Assembly (NCBI GenBank): GCA_030765125.1
Contig: JAVCDD010000339.1
Location: forward strand, 1 to 46,719
Reading direction: 5' to 3'
Length of the DNA: 46,719 bases
Source of the DNA: Candidatus Hatepunaea meridiana
Lineage (GTDB): Bacteria > Electryoneota > AABM5-125-24 > Hatepunaeales > Hatepunaeaceae
Shown here: in pieces, positions 1 through 8,092 of the stretch
How the letters are laid out: the number at the start of each line of letters is the position of its first letter
Position numbering within the stretch: the first letter of the stretch is position 1
The notes under the pieces: generated by a model
Told to the model about the DNA's origin: nothing
The model's input: only the letters and a program-made list of their open reading frames with translations
Databases searched by the model: none
Program-made: the position numbers and the translations under genes

Positions 1-2
1 AA

Positions 3-119
3 GTAGATGCGACACTCTTGTCGCATTATATCCCGAAGGGATATAACAAATTTACCAAGTTCTCTTTATTTCGCGGGTTTTTGATTTGACAAATTATGCG
101 ACAAAAGTGTCGCATCTAC
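3..119. repeat. 117-bp REP-pair element (GTAG/CTAC ends), copy 1
   Basis: The element begins with GTAG (3-6) and a perfect 7-bp hairpin (TGCGACA, loop CTCT, TGTCGCA). It ends with the inverted hairpin and CTAC (116-119). Its length and left interior match the 117-bp elements at 42945 and 43544. The window starts with 'aa' before GTAG, so the TAG may be the stop codon of a gene lying outside the window, as at other copies. The right hairpin supplies a spurious upstream ATG (96) for the next gene. Confidence 0.85.
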
Positions 120-131
120 TCCGGAGTTAAA

Positions 132-581
132 ATGGAAGTAATCCTGTTTCTGGATGAACTCAACAGGTTATTAGAAAATCACAATTCTCTTCCCAAACCG
201 CTTTCTGCAAGGATCGCCTCCTTGGATAATGATAGAATTGTGATTGATATAACTGCGAATATACTTCTGAAACCAACTATTCAAATGAATGTTTTTAACA
301 TTCTTATTGAAGATAAAACCTTGAAAGCGGATTTAAGTTTTAAAGGTCTGGTTGGAGCTTTAGTGAAAATCATTAGTGGCGCTTTAAAACTTATCCCAGG
401 GATAAATCTGAATACAAAGAAAATCTCATATCCGATAGATTCTCCGGTAATGAATCATCTTTCCGATGTTAATTTATCCACTGAAGACGGCAGATTAACT
501 GTAACGGTATTGCCTAAAGAGATAACTTCAGAAAACGAGGAAGCATTAGAACCAGGAGGCAACGGTGAAAATCAAGATTAG
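132..581 (+). CDS. Hypothetical protein, first of a coupled pair
   Basis: This is a roughly 149-residue soluble protein that I do not recognise. It has no signal peptide or clear membrane helix, although residues 75-100 are fairly hydrophobic with a glycine-rich stretch. The start at 132 is preferred because GGAG lies 6 nt upstream, whereas the in-frame ATG at 96 lies inside a repeat hairpin. Its last 17 bases overlap the next gene, so the two are probably co-translated. Both open with a short strand followed by a similar helical segment (FLDELNRLL and ITEINQFL), so they may be distant paralogues or partners. Function is unknown. Confidence 0.7.
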   Translation: MEVILFLDELNRLLENHNSLPKPLSARIASLDNDRIVIDITANILLKPTIQMNVFNILIEDKTLKADLSFKGLVGALVKIISGALKLIPGINLNTKKISYPIDSPVMNHLSDVNLSTEDGRLTVTVLPKEITSENEEALEPGGNGENQD

Positions 582-933
582 CATTACCGAAATAAATCAA
601 TTTCTAAAAGGTTCAGATGTTAGCCGGCACATAAATATCGAAACCACCGATGAAAAAAGCATAGCAATAACATTCGATATGCAGTTTGCGAGTTTTGAGA
701 TGAAGGTTATAGAAGTTTATAACACAGAGGGTAGAATCTGCATAAGATTAGCTCCGGATCAATTACACTCTCTATTAAGTCAGTTAAAAGTAAAAGATGA
801 ATACGTCGATCAAATTCAATTTGAAGAAGAAGCCGTTTATTATAAGCTGCCGCCTCCAGCTCTGAAAGTTATTGAAGATTGGAACTTTGTAATTGAGGAT
901 GATCTGATTACTTTGGAAGTTGTGTTTGCTTAG
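565..933 (+). CDS. Hypothetical protein, second of a coupled pair
   Basis: This 122-residue protein uses a GTG start preceded by AGGAGG (553-558) inside the end of the previous gene, which indicates translational coupling. It is acidic and predicted soluble, with alternating strand-like segments and a proline patch (LPPPAL) near residue 96. It has no recognisable domain. The pair is followed by about 740 bp of repeats, so it may not belong to the aromatic pathway that starts at 2117. Confidence 0.7.
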   Translation: MKIKISITEINQFLKGSDVSRHINIETTDEKSIAITFDMQFASFEMKVIEVYNTEGRICIRLAPDQLHSLLSQLKVKDEYVDQIQFEEEAVYYKLPPPALKVIEDWNFVIEDDLITLEVVFA

Positions 934-1014
934 GGATGTTTGTGTTTTGGTTAAATAGCGTCGAAAAGAGAAATAATCCTTCGTCATTCATGAAAAGGCA
1001 ATAATCCAAAACGC

Positions 1015-1205
1015 TGTCATTCCCGCGAAGGCGGGAATCCAGTTTAAAAGTTTACAAACACGGAATTTATATCAACACAAACGTACTATATCTACCCGCT
1101 GGGAAACAAAATGGCATCTTATTATATCGTTGAATGATATTATGATTTGGTTGGGTGCAGGGAGAAACTCTTAAACTGGATTCCCGTCTGCACGGGAATG
1201 ACAGT
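1015..1205. repeat. Inverted-repeat element of the CATTCCCGC...GCGGGAATCC type
   Basis: CTGTCATTCCCGC followed by GCGGGAATCCAGTTTAA (from 1015) is mirrored by TTAAACTGGATTCCCG and CGGGAATGACAG (about 1170-1203), giving about 30-bp terminal inverted repeats around an AT-rich core. Each end is itself a hairpin. Single copies of the same palindrome type occur at 13403-13431 and, divergent, at 31683-31712. This type of palindrome is widespread in bacteria. Confidence 0.75.
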
Positions 1206-1676
1206 GTAAGGGGAAGTTGGTTTGCCTTTGACATGGATTGGGATGTGAAATGGCGGACTCACACGTCAGGTTACGCTTCGCTTGAAACCTGACGGGAACG
1301 CTTATTGTTGCGTGACGTTTAGCACCCGCGTTACTGTCAGGTTTCAAGGACGAAGTCCGTAACCTGACAGATTTACACACACAGTTAGGCTATGCTTTAA
1401 ATGGCGGACTTGCCCGTCAGGTTTCGCTACGTTTGAAACCAGAAGGGAACGAATCAAGTATCGTTTATACACCGAGTGCTTACGGGACATTCTATCTCCC
1501 GCCGAGAGAGTATGGGATATTCCTTCCCCCTGTTCTAAGGGGTGGAATAAAAGGGGGGGCTATTGTATACCCAGGGGACGCCCTCGTCCCATGGAAAAAT
1601 ATTGAGTAAACTGAAATACCAAGTGGGGGGACGGGGATGTCCCCCTGACACGAAAACAAAAATAAGTGGAGGAAAA
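1206..1676. repeat. Repeat-filled intergenic region with GTCAGGTTTC palindromes
   Basis: No gene is supported here. GTCAGGTT...AACCTGAC units, often followed by GGGAAC, recur at about 1266-1300, 1335-1371 and 1420-1450, and again at 8950-8994. A further palindromic block (about 1572-1650) contains GGGGACGCCC and GGACGGGGATGTCC motifs. Short ORFs on either strand here are translations of the repeats. Confidence 0.6.
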
Positions 1677-2120
1677 ATGAAAAAAAAGAGTCTAACATGT
1701 CCACATTGTGGGGTTGAGTTAGTTGCAAAGGTCAAAATGGGAGATGAAATAGAGTGCACAAACTGCAGAAAGACTTTTCCCTTTGGAGCTAATATAAAAG
1801 AGTCAGGAAAAGGTTCCGTTGACTCTAAAAGCGTGTTAAGCATCAGTTCCACTGCAAATCGAGATTTCTCGACATTACTTGCAAATGGTAAATTCATTTC
1901 AACAATGGGATATATCTGGGTTGCACTTTCAGTCATTATAGGACTATATTTTGCTCAACAATTTGAAAAACCGAATCCTCTTATCTTTGGTGCAATGGCG
2001 GCTATCCTAGGTTTTGTAATCATTGCATTTGGACAACTCATTTCTTGCTTCGTTTCTATGGAGCGTGGAATACAAGACATTAAAAAGGAAATAATTAATT
2101 TGAATAAAGGAAATCAATGA
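1677..2120 (+). CDS. Zinc-ribbon protein with C-terminal membrane helices
   Basis: The 147-residue protein begins with a basic stretch and a zinc ribbon: CPHC near residue 8 and CTNC near residue 27. A linker follows, then two hydrophobic helices (about residues 76-95 and 103-125) and a charged C-terminal tail. The start at 1677 follows GGAGG; the longer frame from 1563 reads repeat sequence. It overlaps the thiolase start by 4 bp (ATGA), so the two are probably co-transcribed. A role is not evident; it may be a small membrane-anchored adaptor. Confidence 0.7.
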   Translation: MKKKSLTCPHCGVELVAKVKMGDEIECTNCRKTFPFGANIKESGKGSVDSKSVLSISSTANRDFSTLLANGKFISTMGYIWVALSVIIGLYFAQQFEKPNPLIFGAMAAILGFVIIAFGQLISCFVSMERGIQDIKKEIINLNKGNQ

Positions 2121-3310
2121 ACCTAACAGAAATCACAGCCATCTCCGCCTGCCGCACCCCTATGGGTTCCTTCGGTGGGACGTTGAAGAATATGGCTGCT
2201 TATGACATTGGCGCGGTGGCGGTTAGAGCCGCTATTGAACGCGCCGGGATTACCGGGGATCAAATTGATGACGTGATCCTCGGATCGTGCCGTCAAGCCG
2301 GGAATAAAGTCAACCCCGCACGAACCGCATCCGTCCGCGGCGGCGTGCCGAAGAGCGTCGCGGCTATCACCTTGAATATGGCCTGCCCGTCAGGGATGCG
2401 AGCTATCGCTATGGCGTCGCGGCAGATACGCCTCGGTGACGATGAAGTCGTCCTCGTCGGAGGCTTCGACTCGATGAGCACAATCCCCTTCCTGCTGAAG
2501 AACGCCCGCTGGCAGGGCTTCAAGATGGGTGATAAAACCCTCGAAGACGGCTGGTCGGATTCAATCGATCCCGTCGCCGGCGTCGGAATGGGTGGAACGG
2601 CTGAGAACCTGTACGATAAGTACAAGATTCCCCGCGAAGAACAGGATGCCTTCGCTGCCGATTCCCATGAGAAGGCTTTCAAAGCCTGGGAAAACGGCTA
2701 CTTCGACGCAGAAGTCGTACCGATAGAAGTGCCTCCCGCGCACAGGAAAGCTCAAGCTGTCACTTTCGCAAAAGATGAGACCTTCCTTTATCCGGTCAAC
2801 CTCGAAAAAATGGCAAAGCTGCCGACAGTCTTCCGCAAAGGCGGCACAGTTACAGCCGGAAACGCCTGCGGAATGTCCGACGGCGCTTGTGCACTGGTCA
2901 TCACATCCCGCGAAAAGGCACAGGAATTGGGAGCCAAGCCATTGTTTTCGCTCGTTGGTTACGCTTCTACCGCCGTCCCCAACGAAACTATGGGTGAGGG
3001 TCCCGGTTTCGTAATCCCGATGGCATTGAAAAACGCCGGTATGACGCTAGGTGATATGGACTTAATCGAGGTCAACGAAGCGTTCGCCATCCAGGTGCTC
3101 GCCAACGAAGCCGTCCTGAAATGGGATCGTTCCAAACTGAATGTCAACGGCGGCGCCATAGCGCTCGGTCACCCCACTGGTATATCCGGCGCCCGCATCG
3201 TAGTAACCCTGTACCACGCCCTTAAAACCTTCGACAAGGAATATGGCATTGCGGCTATTTGTGGAGGTGGGGGTGTTACTATGGGGATGGTTATTAAAAG
3301 AGAGAAGTAG
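2117..3310 (+). CDS. Acetyl-CoA C-acyltransferase (thiolase)
   Basis: This 397-residue protein has full thiolase length. The nucleophile is Cys90 in MACPSGM, with NEAFA near 320, GHPTG with His352, and the second catalytic Cys382 in CGGGG. It cleaves 3-oxoacyl-CoA with CoA, or condenses acyl-CoAs. In this cluster it most likely acts in the beta-oxidation steps after ring opening (pimelyl-CoA to acetyl-CoA units), which is inference from context. It opens the catabolic block and overlaps the upstream zinc-ribbon gene by 4 bp. A low-complexity repeat begins directly after its stop codon. Confidence 0.93.
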   Translation: MNLTEITAISACRTPMGSFGGTLKNMAAYDIGAVAVRAAIERAGITGDQIDDVILGSCRQAGNKVNPARTASVRGGVPKSVAAITLNMACPSGMRAIAMASRQIRLGDDEVVLVGGFDSMSTIPFLLKNARWQGFKMGDKTLEDGWSDSIDPVAGVGMGGTAENLYDKYKIPREEQDAFAADSHEKAFKAWENGYFDAEVVPIEVPPAHRKAQAVTFAKDETFLYPVNLEKMAKLPTVFRKGGTVTAGNACGMSDGACALVITSREKAQELGAKPLFSLVGYASTAVPNETMGEGPGFVIPMALKNAGMTLGDMDLIEVNEAFAIQVLANEAVLKWDRSKLNVNGGAIALGHPTGISGARIVVTLYHALKTFDKEYGIAAICGGGGVTMGMVIKREK

Positions 3311-3360
3311 TGTTGGGGTGTTGTAGTGTCGGGGTGTCGTGGTGTTGGAGTGTTGGGAAA
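3311..3360. repeat. Low-complexity GTGTTG-type repeat, left flank of a four-helix-bundle gene
   Basis: A G/T-rich run of imperfect GTGTTG, GTCGGG and GTGTCG words begins immediately after the thiolase stop. Its approximate reverse complement (CGACACCACTACACAACGACAC) lies just downstream of the next gene at 3753-3797. Together they bracket the 3377-3745 gene like inverted repeats. Confidence 0.55.
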
Positions 3361-3376
3361 CATAAGGAGTAGGGTT

Positions 3377-3745
3377 ATGTTGGTTACTCGGTTTGAGGAT
3401 TTGGAGGTTTGGCAGATTGCAAGGAATATTGCTAATTCCATCTATCAGTTGACCTATAATCAACAGTTTAGTAAAGATTTCGCTCTCAAGGATCAAGTCC
3501 GGCGTTCTGCAATTTCGATTATGGCAAATATAGCTGAAGGTTTCGGCAGTAAATCGAAGAATGAATTTATTCGATTCTTACGGTATTCAATCTCATCTGC
3601 TGCTGAAACTAAAAGCCATTTGTATTTAGCCATTGATTTGGATTACATCACTCAAGATCAATTCAATGAGTGCGCTGGTAATATCGAAACAGTAACTAAA
3701 AAAATCAAAGCCTTCATAAAACACATTAACAAAACAAAAGAATGA
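3377..3745 (+). CDS. Four-helix-bundle protein (23S rRNA intervening-sequence protein family)
   Basis: This 122-residue, all-helical protein has the family hallmarks FEDLEVWQIAR at the N-terminus, LKDQVRRSAISIMANIAEGF in the middle and SSAAETKSHLYLA later. The family includes proteins encoded in 23S rRNA intervening sequences and relatives of the Avd accessory protein of diversity-generating retroelements. Free-standing copies are common and their role is unclear. The start at 3377 has AAGGAG upstream. It is unrelated to aromatic degradation and appears to be an inserted cassette between thiolase and DUF2889. A frameshifted paralogue lies at 4494-4861. Confidence 0.85.
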   Translation: MLVTRFEDLEVWQIARNIANSIYQLTYNQQFSKDFALKDQVRRSAISIMANIAEGFGSKSKNEFIRFLRYSISSAAETKSHLYLAIDLDYITQDQFNECAGNIETVTKKIKAFIKHINKTKE

Positions 3746-3752
3746 ATCTCTA

Positions 3753-3797
3753 TACTACGACACCACTACACAACGACACTACGAAACTACGAAACTA
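3753..3797. repeat. Low-complexity ACGACAC repeat, right flank of a four-helix-bundle gene
   Basis: The words ACGACACCAC, TACACAACGACAC and TACGAAACTACG are an approximate reverse complement of the G/T-rich run at 3311-3360. The DUF2889 gene starts directly after it, with no clear Shine-Dalgarno sequence. Confidence 0.5.
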
Positions 3798-3799
3798 AA

Positions 3800-4255
3800 A
3801 TGGAAATCTACGAACGAAATATCAACGCCGCCGTATCGCGCGAAGGCAAGGATCTCATCAGAACTAAAGCTTCACTGCTGGATCTGAATCATAATATGCG
3901 GGTTGAGATACTGGTACGGGTGAGCGACAGGACTATCATAGACGCCCGCGCTGAAATGACCAAGACGCCCTTCAAAATCTGCGATCAGACAGCTCACTTC
4001 GTTGAGAACCTGATCGGGTTGAAGATCGAACGCGGGATTACGCGCAGAATTGCGGGACTTTTCGGCAGGTCGGAAGGCTGTACGCACCTGTTTGAACTCG
4101 CTGTAGAAGCGATTCGACTATCATCGAATGTTATCCTCGGCTTCGAAACCGGCGATGTAGAATGGCGGGAACGAAAGCTGTCGGATGAGGAATTTATCGA
4201 AAAGGCTAAAGGGTTTCTGGCTAATTCTTGTTTGCCGTTTAAGGTTGATTCATAA
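3800..4255 (+). CDS. DUF2889 family protein
   Basis: The 151-residue protein matches DUF2889 by its length and by the conserved centre reading roughly RIAGLFGRSEGCTHLFELA (residues 82-100), followed by a helical C-terminus. The family's molecular function is unknown to me. Its position between thiolase and the dienoyl-CoA hydratase suggests a role in the pathway, but this is inference. The start has no good ribosome binding site because repeat sequence abuts it. A TTGTGATG repeat begins at its stop codon. Confidence 0.8.
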   Translation: MEIYERNINAAVSREGKDLIRTKASLLDLNHNMRVEILVRVSDRTIIDARAEMTKTPFKICDQTAHFVENLIGLKIERGITRRIAGLFGRSEGCTHLFELAVEAIRLSSNVILGFETGDVEWRERKLSDEEFIEKAKGFLANSCLPFKVDS

Positions 4256-4485
4256 TGTTGTGATGTTGTGATGTTGTGATGTTGTAATGTTGTAATGTTG
4301 TGATTAAGAAGCAGTGATGTTGTGATTGTATAATCAGGATGTATTTGACTTATACAATTATTATCTTGACAGCACTGCATTACTAATAATGGATTCATTG
4401 AACAACATTACATATTCCAGATTATCAGAATTACAGCATCACAGAATTTAATAATTACAACATCACAACATCACAACATTAGAGG
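4254..4485. repeat. Low-complexity ATGTTGTG / CACAACAT repeats, left side of the broken four-helix-bundle gene
   Basis: ATGTTGTGATGTTGTG words run from the DUF2889 stop to about 4335. After an AT-rich segment with no gene, CATCACAAC words run from about 4430 to 4482. A further CACAACATTACAACATC run follows the broken gene at 4862-4900. The words on the two sides are reverse complements of each other. Confidence 0.6.
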
Positions 4486-4493
4486 GTAAAACC

Positions 4494-4861
4494 ATGTTGA
4501 TTACTAGCTTTGAGGATATTGAGGTCTGGCGAGTTTCGAGGGGATTAGTAAAGACTGTATATCAACTGACATACAATCAGTCGTTCCACAAAGATTATGC
4601 GTTGAAGGATCAAATCAGACGTTCAGCCATTTCGATTATGGCTAATATCGCTGAAGGTTTTGAAAGGAGATCGAATAAGGAGTTTATTCAATTTCTAAGA
4701 TATTCTGTTCATCCGCAGCAGAGACGAAAAGCCATCTTTATTTAGCTTTTGATTTAGATTACATTTCGCAAGATCAACTCGATAAATGCACAAACGAAAT
4801 CAATACTATCTCAAAACAAATCAAAGGATTTATCGGTTACCTAAGCAAAGTAAAAAAGTAG
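4494..4861 (+). pseudogene. Frameshifted four-helix-bundle protein gene
   Basis: This is a paralogue of the gene at 3377. The reading frame is intact through FLRYS (about 4710), then shifts: one base is missing compared with the intact copy near 4711-4714. In the next frame, homology continues with SSAAETKSHLYLAFDLDYISQ up to a stop at 4859-4861. The uncorrected ORF ends early at 4745 with an unrelated tail. Both copies share the same kind of flanking low-complexity repeats. A sequencing error could mimic the one-base loss. Confidence 0.8.
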
Positions 4862-4900
4862 TAATCACAACATTACAACATCACAACATTACAACATTTA
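4862..4900. repeat. Low-complexity ACAACAT repeat, right flank of the broken four-helix-bundle gene
   Basis: ATCACAACATTACAACATC words start at the stop codon of the frameshifted gene and end just before the ribosome binding region of the hydratase at 4914. They are the reverse complement of words at 4254-4310. Confidence 0.6.
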
Positions 4901-4913
4901 TAAAGAGAATAAA

Positions 4914-5681
4914 ATGAATGATAAATTTATCAAACTAGAATCTAAACCGCACCGCCTGGACATAATCATCAACAACCCACCCGTCAACATCCTGACTGGC
5001 GATGTAATGGTCGAAATGATCGAAGCGCTTAAGGATGCAGCCCGCAACAAGGATTACCGTGTTGTGGTACTGAAGGGTGAGGGTAAAGCCTGGTCTGCCG
5101 GGGCGGACGTGTCAGAACATCTGCCGGATAAATTCAGAGATATGCTCAACGTCTTCAGCAGATTGTGCGAATTGATTCGCGAATATCCGCTGCCGATTAT
5201 CGCCGCCGTGAATGGTATGTGCCTGGGCGGAGGTTGCGAAGTGGCTGCTATGTGCGACTTTATCATCGCCTCGGAAAAAGCTAAGTTCGGGCAGCCTGAG
5301 ATTAAGGTTGGTGTACTGCCTCCAGCGGCGGCTTCACATTTCGCTGATAAATACGGTCTTGCCACAGCGTTGGAAATCATCCTCACCGGCGACGTATTCG
5401 ATGCTGAAACTTCTCAGCGAATGGGGCTGGTAACTAAGTTGGTTTCTGTGGATGCTTTCGAAGAAGAGGTTGACAAATTCACAGCCAGACTGACCGGCAA
5501 CAGCCGCGAAGTACTTAGGCTGGCAAAACTGGCAACACTTAAAGGCTTTGAACTCGATCCGCGCGAAGCAATAAAGAAGGTTGACGAGATATACCGCAAC
5601 CGCCTGATGTCCACACACGATGCGGTTGAGGGATTGACTGCCTTCACTGAAAAACGAAAACCTGAATGGAAGGATGAATAA
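4914..5681 (+). CDS. dch: Probable cyclohexa-1,5-diene-1-carbonyl-CoA hydratase
   Basis: This 255-residue protein is an enoyl-CoA hydratase/isomerase (crotonase) family member. SAGAD (61-65) and GGGCE (105-109) form the oxyanion-hole region. GQPEI followed by GVLPPAAA (133-140), and a C-terminal EKRKPEW, resemble the dienoyl-CoA hydratases of anaerobic benzoate degraders (Dch/BadK/BzdW group). It would hydrate the dienoyl-CoA product of benzoyl-CoA reductase to 6-hydroxycyclohex-1-ene-1-carbonyl-CoA. The next catabolic gene encodes reductase subunit C, which supports the assignment. An ordinary enoyl-CoA hydratase remains possible. Confidence 0.75.
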   Translation: MNDKFIKLESKPHRLDIIINNPPVNILTGDVMVEMIEALKDAARNKDYRVVVLKGEGKAWSAGADVSEHLPDKFRDMLNVFSRLCELIREYPLPIIAAVNGMCLGGGCEVAAMCDFIIASEKAKFGQPEIKVGVLPPAAASHFADKYGLATALEIILTGDVFDAETSQRMGLVTKLVSVDAFEEEVDKFTARLTGNSREVLRLAKLATLKGFELDPREAIKKVDEIYRNRLMSTHDAVEGLTAFTEKRKPEWKDE

Positions 5682-5689
5682 TATCTAAC

Positions 5690-5858
5690 CACAGATTTCG
5701 CAGATTTAACAGATTAAAAAACGAGAGTGTTTATTAAATTGTAATTATTGGGTTTGGGACAAACCTGACTACTAATGAATTACATCACTACTTGGTCAAC
5801 AAAAATAAAATCTGTTTAATCTGCGTAATCTGCGGTTCAAAAAAATATAGAGGAGTTA
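5690..5858. repeat. Inverted CGCAGATTT...ATCTGCG intergenic repeat
   Basis: AACCACAGATTTCGCAGATTTAAC at about 5694-5717 is mirrored by TTTAATCTGCGTAATCTGCGG at about 5815-5835, enclosing an AT-rich core. The same words recur before or after many genes here (for example 17660/17800, 18188, 21540/21600, 44010, 46450). Confidence 0.6.
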
Positions 5859-6983
5859 ATGTTCTCACAATTCAAACATTGGTACGACAATCGTCACGAC
5901 TACGCTCGTGCGTGGAAAGAACGCACTGGCGGAAAGGTTATGGGTTGTTTTTGCAGCTACAACCCGGAAGAAATTATAGTAGCTGCCGGATGGCTGCCTA
6001 CCAGAATATTAGGCGCACACGAAGCGCAGGACGTCGCTGAAAAGCATATCTTCGGAATGTACTGCCCGTTCTGCCGGGACGTCCTGGCGCAAGGACTAAA
6101 GGGACGCCACGAGTATCTCAACGGCATCCTATTGACGCAATCCTGCATCCATTTACGTCAGGCATTCATATCCTGGAAACTACACGTACCGGTGGATTTT
6201 CAGCATTATATCTATATGCCGATGAAGGTGCAGTCACCGAGTGCTCTGCCCTATCACCGAAGCGAACTTGTCAAATTCAAGGAAGCGCTCGAAGCTTTCA
6301 ACGGCAAACCTATCACCAACGCCGACCTGGATCATGGGATTGAGGTAGTCAACGAGAACCGGAAGCTTATGCGGGATGTATACGAATACCGCAAAGCTGG
6401 TAATCTCAAATTAACCGGCACGGAAGCGATGTATATGACCGTCTCCAGCACATGGGTAGACAAGGAGGAACATTCCACCGAGATCAGGAAGGTATTGGAG
6501 CAGCTTCCCGACCGCGAAATTGATAGGGATGACACGGCTCGTTTGATGTTCATCGGCTCGGAAAACGATGATATACCATTCATCGAGTTGGTCGAGATGG
6601 TAGGCGCAACGGTTGTACAGGACGATCATTGTACCGGCACGCGCTATTTCTGGAATCTGGTTGATCCGCAGGATGATCGGATGACCGCTATTGCTGATCG
6701 ATACATCCAGCGCCCGGCATGCCCCGCGAAGGATTGGGAGAAACGTACACGCTTCGATCACATCCTCGAACTGGCACGCGAGTGGGACGTCGAGGGCGCC
6801 GTCATCATCCAGCAGAAATTCTGCGACCCGCATGAAACCGATATGGTGCCATTACGAGCGTTCCTGGACGACAACGATATCCCCAACCTGATGCTCGAAT
6901 TTGATGCAACGAATCCATTGGGACCGTTTAGAATTAGGGTAGAGGCTTTCCTTGAGATGATCGGTTCTGAAGACCTGTTTTAA
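5859..6983 (+). CDS. bcrC: Benzoyl-CoA reductase subunit C (BcrC/BzdN-like)
   Basis: The 374-residue protein belongs to the 2-hydroxyacyl-CoA dehydratase D-component family. Near the N-terminus GCFCSYNPEE (Cys30, Cys32) and YCPFCRD (Cys69, Cys72), plus Cys96 in TQSCIHLR, are candidate [4Fe-4S] and active-site residues. A late FCDPHETD motif is also typical. With subunit B it forms the module that binds benzoyl-CoA and reduces the ring. The length is close to Thauera BcrC and Azoarcus BzdN. AGGAG lies 5 nt before the ATG. It is separated from subunits B, D and A by about 7.3 kb of inserted genes. Confidence 0.88.
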   Translation: MFSQFKHWYDNRHDYARAWKERTGGKVMGCFCSYNPEEIIVAAGWLPTRILGAHEAQDVAEKHIFGMYCPFCRDVLAQGLKGRHEYLNGILLTQSCIHLRQAFISWKLHVPVDFQHYIYMPMKVQSPSALPYHRSELVKFKEALEAFNGKPITNADLDHGIEVVNENRKLMRDVYEYRKAGNLKLTGTEAMYMTVSSTWVDKEEHSTEIRKVLEQLPDREIDRDDTARLMFIGSENDDIPFIELVEMVGATVVQDDHCTGTRYFWNLVDPQDDRMTAIADRYIQRPACPAKDWEKRTRFDHILELAREWDVEGAVIIQQKFCDPHETDMVPLRAFLDDNDIPNLMLEFDATNPLGPFRIRVEAFLEMIGSEDLF

Positions 6984-6988
6984 AAACA

Positions 6989-7020
6989 TGAGGAGGGCGG
7001 ACATTCTTGTCCGCCACCTT
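6989..7020. repeat. GGCGGACA hairpin
   Basis: GGCGGACATTCTTGTCCGCC is a perfect 8-bp hairpin a few bases after the bcrC stop codon. A divergent copy follows the methyltransferase gene at about 22735-22760. It could also act as a weak terminator, but no T-run follows. Confidence 0.5.
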
Positions 7021-7081
7021 GTTAGAGCCCAATTATCAGGCTGCCAAGCCACCGCGCTTGACAGATAAAAAGAGAAAAACC

Positions 7082-7450
7082 ATGCGAAACAATCCAATCT
7101 GCTACTGGGAGTTAGCATCCCACGACGCTGACAAGTCTGTAGCTTTCTTCAAGAAAGTTTTCGGTTGGAACTTTGAATATGATACGCAAATCGGCATCCA
7201 CGAGCTTCCGGTCACTGCTGGTTCGGACGATTTTAAAGGCGGCGGGATCTTCACGCTGAAGAAAGCCAAGCTCCCTTTCCTGACCATTTACATTCGAGTT
7301 GAAGACATCGAGTCTAAAGTCAAACTGATCGAGCAGGAGGGAGGATTTATAGTTATCGAGTCATTTGAACTGCCCAGCGGGACGAAGATATGCCTGTTCA
7401 ATGAACCGTCGGGAGTGACATTTGGGATGGTTGAGTCTGCGAATAAATGA
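7082..7450 (+). CDS. VOC (glyoxalase/bleomycin resistance) family protein
   Basis: This 122-residue protein has the vicinal-oxygen-chelate layout: CYWELASHDADKSVAFFKKVFGW at the start (strand, then helix) and a late LFNEPSG with a glutamate that could bind metal. The start at 7082 is chosen because upstream in-frame sequence is repeat-derived. Members include glyoxalases, dioxygenases and resistance proteins, and the substrate cannot be read from the sequence. It is the first of several accessory genes inserted between bcrC and bcrB. Confidence 0.8.
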   Translation: MRNNPICYWELASHDADKSVAFFKKVFGWNFEYDTQIGIHELPVTAGSDDFKGGGIFTLKKAKLPFLTIYIRVEDIESKVKLIEQEGGFIVIESFELPSGTKICLFNEPSGVTFGMVESANK

Positions 7451-7550
7451 AGCCGAGTATAATGCTGGATGTGTTTTATTCGGTGAGGGAGGAATTTAAA
7501 GAGAAGTTATAGTAATGAAGAATTAACCAATCTGATTATCAGGAGTTGAA

Positions 7551-7823
7551 ATGAAAATAACTATACGCAGCCGCAACCAGATAACGCTGCCGGAGGAAAT
7601 ACTTAAAGAGCTTGATCTCTCGCAAGGTGATGACTTTATCGCTGCAATTAAGGATGGTCACCTTGAGCTTATCCCTGCAATGCTCATTCCGAAAGATGAG
7701 ACATATCTGTTTACGCCTTATTGGCAGGAAGCGATACAGCAGGCGGAAAAAGAACTAAGGGAAAATGACCTTGAAAAAGCCGATAGCGTTGATGAGATGC
7801 TGTACAAGCTGGACGAGGAATAG
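7551..7823 (+). CDS. AbrB/SpoVT-type antitoxin
   Basis: This 90-residue protein has an N-terminal swapped-hairpin AbrB domain (KITIRSRNQITLPEEILKEL, then GDDFIAAI). Its C-terminal acidic helix would bind and neutralise the toxin. It ends immediately before the RelE-type toxin gene. It probably autoregulates the pair through its AbrB domain, which is usual for this arrangement. Confidence 0.85.
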   Translation: MKITIRSRNQITLPEEILKELDLSQGDDFIAAIKDGHLELIPAMLIPKDETYLFTPYWQEAIQQAEKELRENDLEKADSVDEMLYKLDEE

Positions 7824-8090
7824 ATGCCTGTTTATTGGACCCCACGCTTCAGCCGTGATTGGAAAAAGCTCCCTACAAGAGTAAAAGAGAAAGCAAGAAA
7901 TGCAACACGACGGTTAGAAGAGGATAGGACACATCCGTCTCTAAGATTGAAGAGGATTAAGAGATTGCCAGGTTATTGGGAAATCAGAGTTGATGACGGC
8001 TATAGAATAATTCTGACGATTGAAGGTGACTCGTTTACATTTATGACCATTGGACCACACGATATATTGAACTTCTTTCAAATTATTTGA
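7824..8090 (+). CDS. RelE/ParE-type toxin
   Basis: The 88-residue basic protein has the RelE/YoeB-like fold signature: FSRDWKKLP at the start, a helix rich in Arg and Lys, then GYWEIRVDDGYRIILTI and a short C-terminal strand with HDILNFF. It would inhibit translation or gyrase when free. It abuts the antitoxin gene with no gap and ends overlapping the region where the next gene starts. Confidence 0.85.
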   Translation: MPVYWTPRFSRDWKKLPTRVKEKARNATRRLEEDRTHPSLRLKRIKRLPGYWEIRVDDGYRIILTIEGDSFTFMTIGPHDILNFFQII

Positions 8091-8092
8091 CG

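Noticed and set aside
1171-1936. Minus-strand ORFs in the 934-1677 gap and across the zinc-ribbon gene
   Set aside because: They read through palindromic repeats or shadow the better-supported + strand gene, and show no protein family pattern.
5859-6983. 2-hydroxyglutaryl-CoA dehydratase instead of benzoyl-CoA reductase
   Set aside because: The family is shared, but two distinct ATPase subunits, an adjacent atypical ferredoxin, a dienoyl-CoA hydratase and the B subunit favour benzoyl-CoA reductase. A dehydratase system normally has one activator ATPase.
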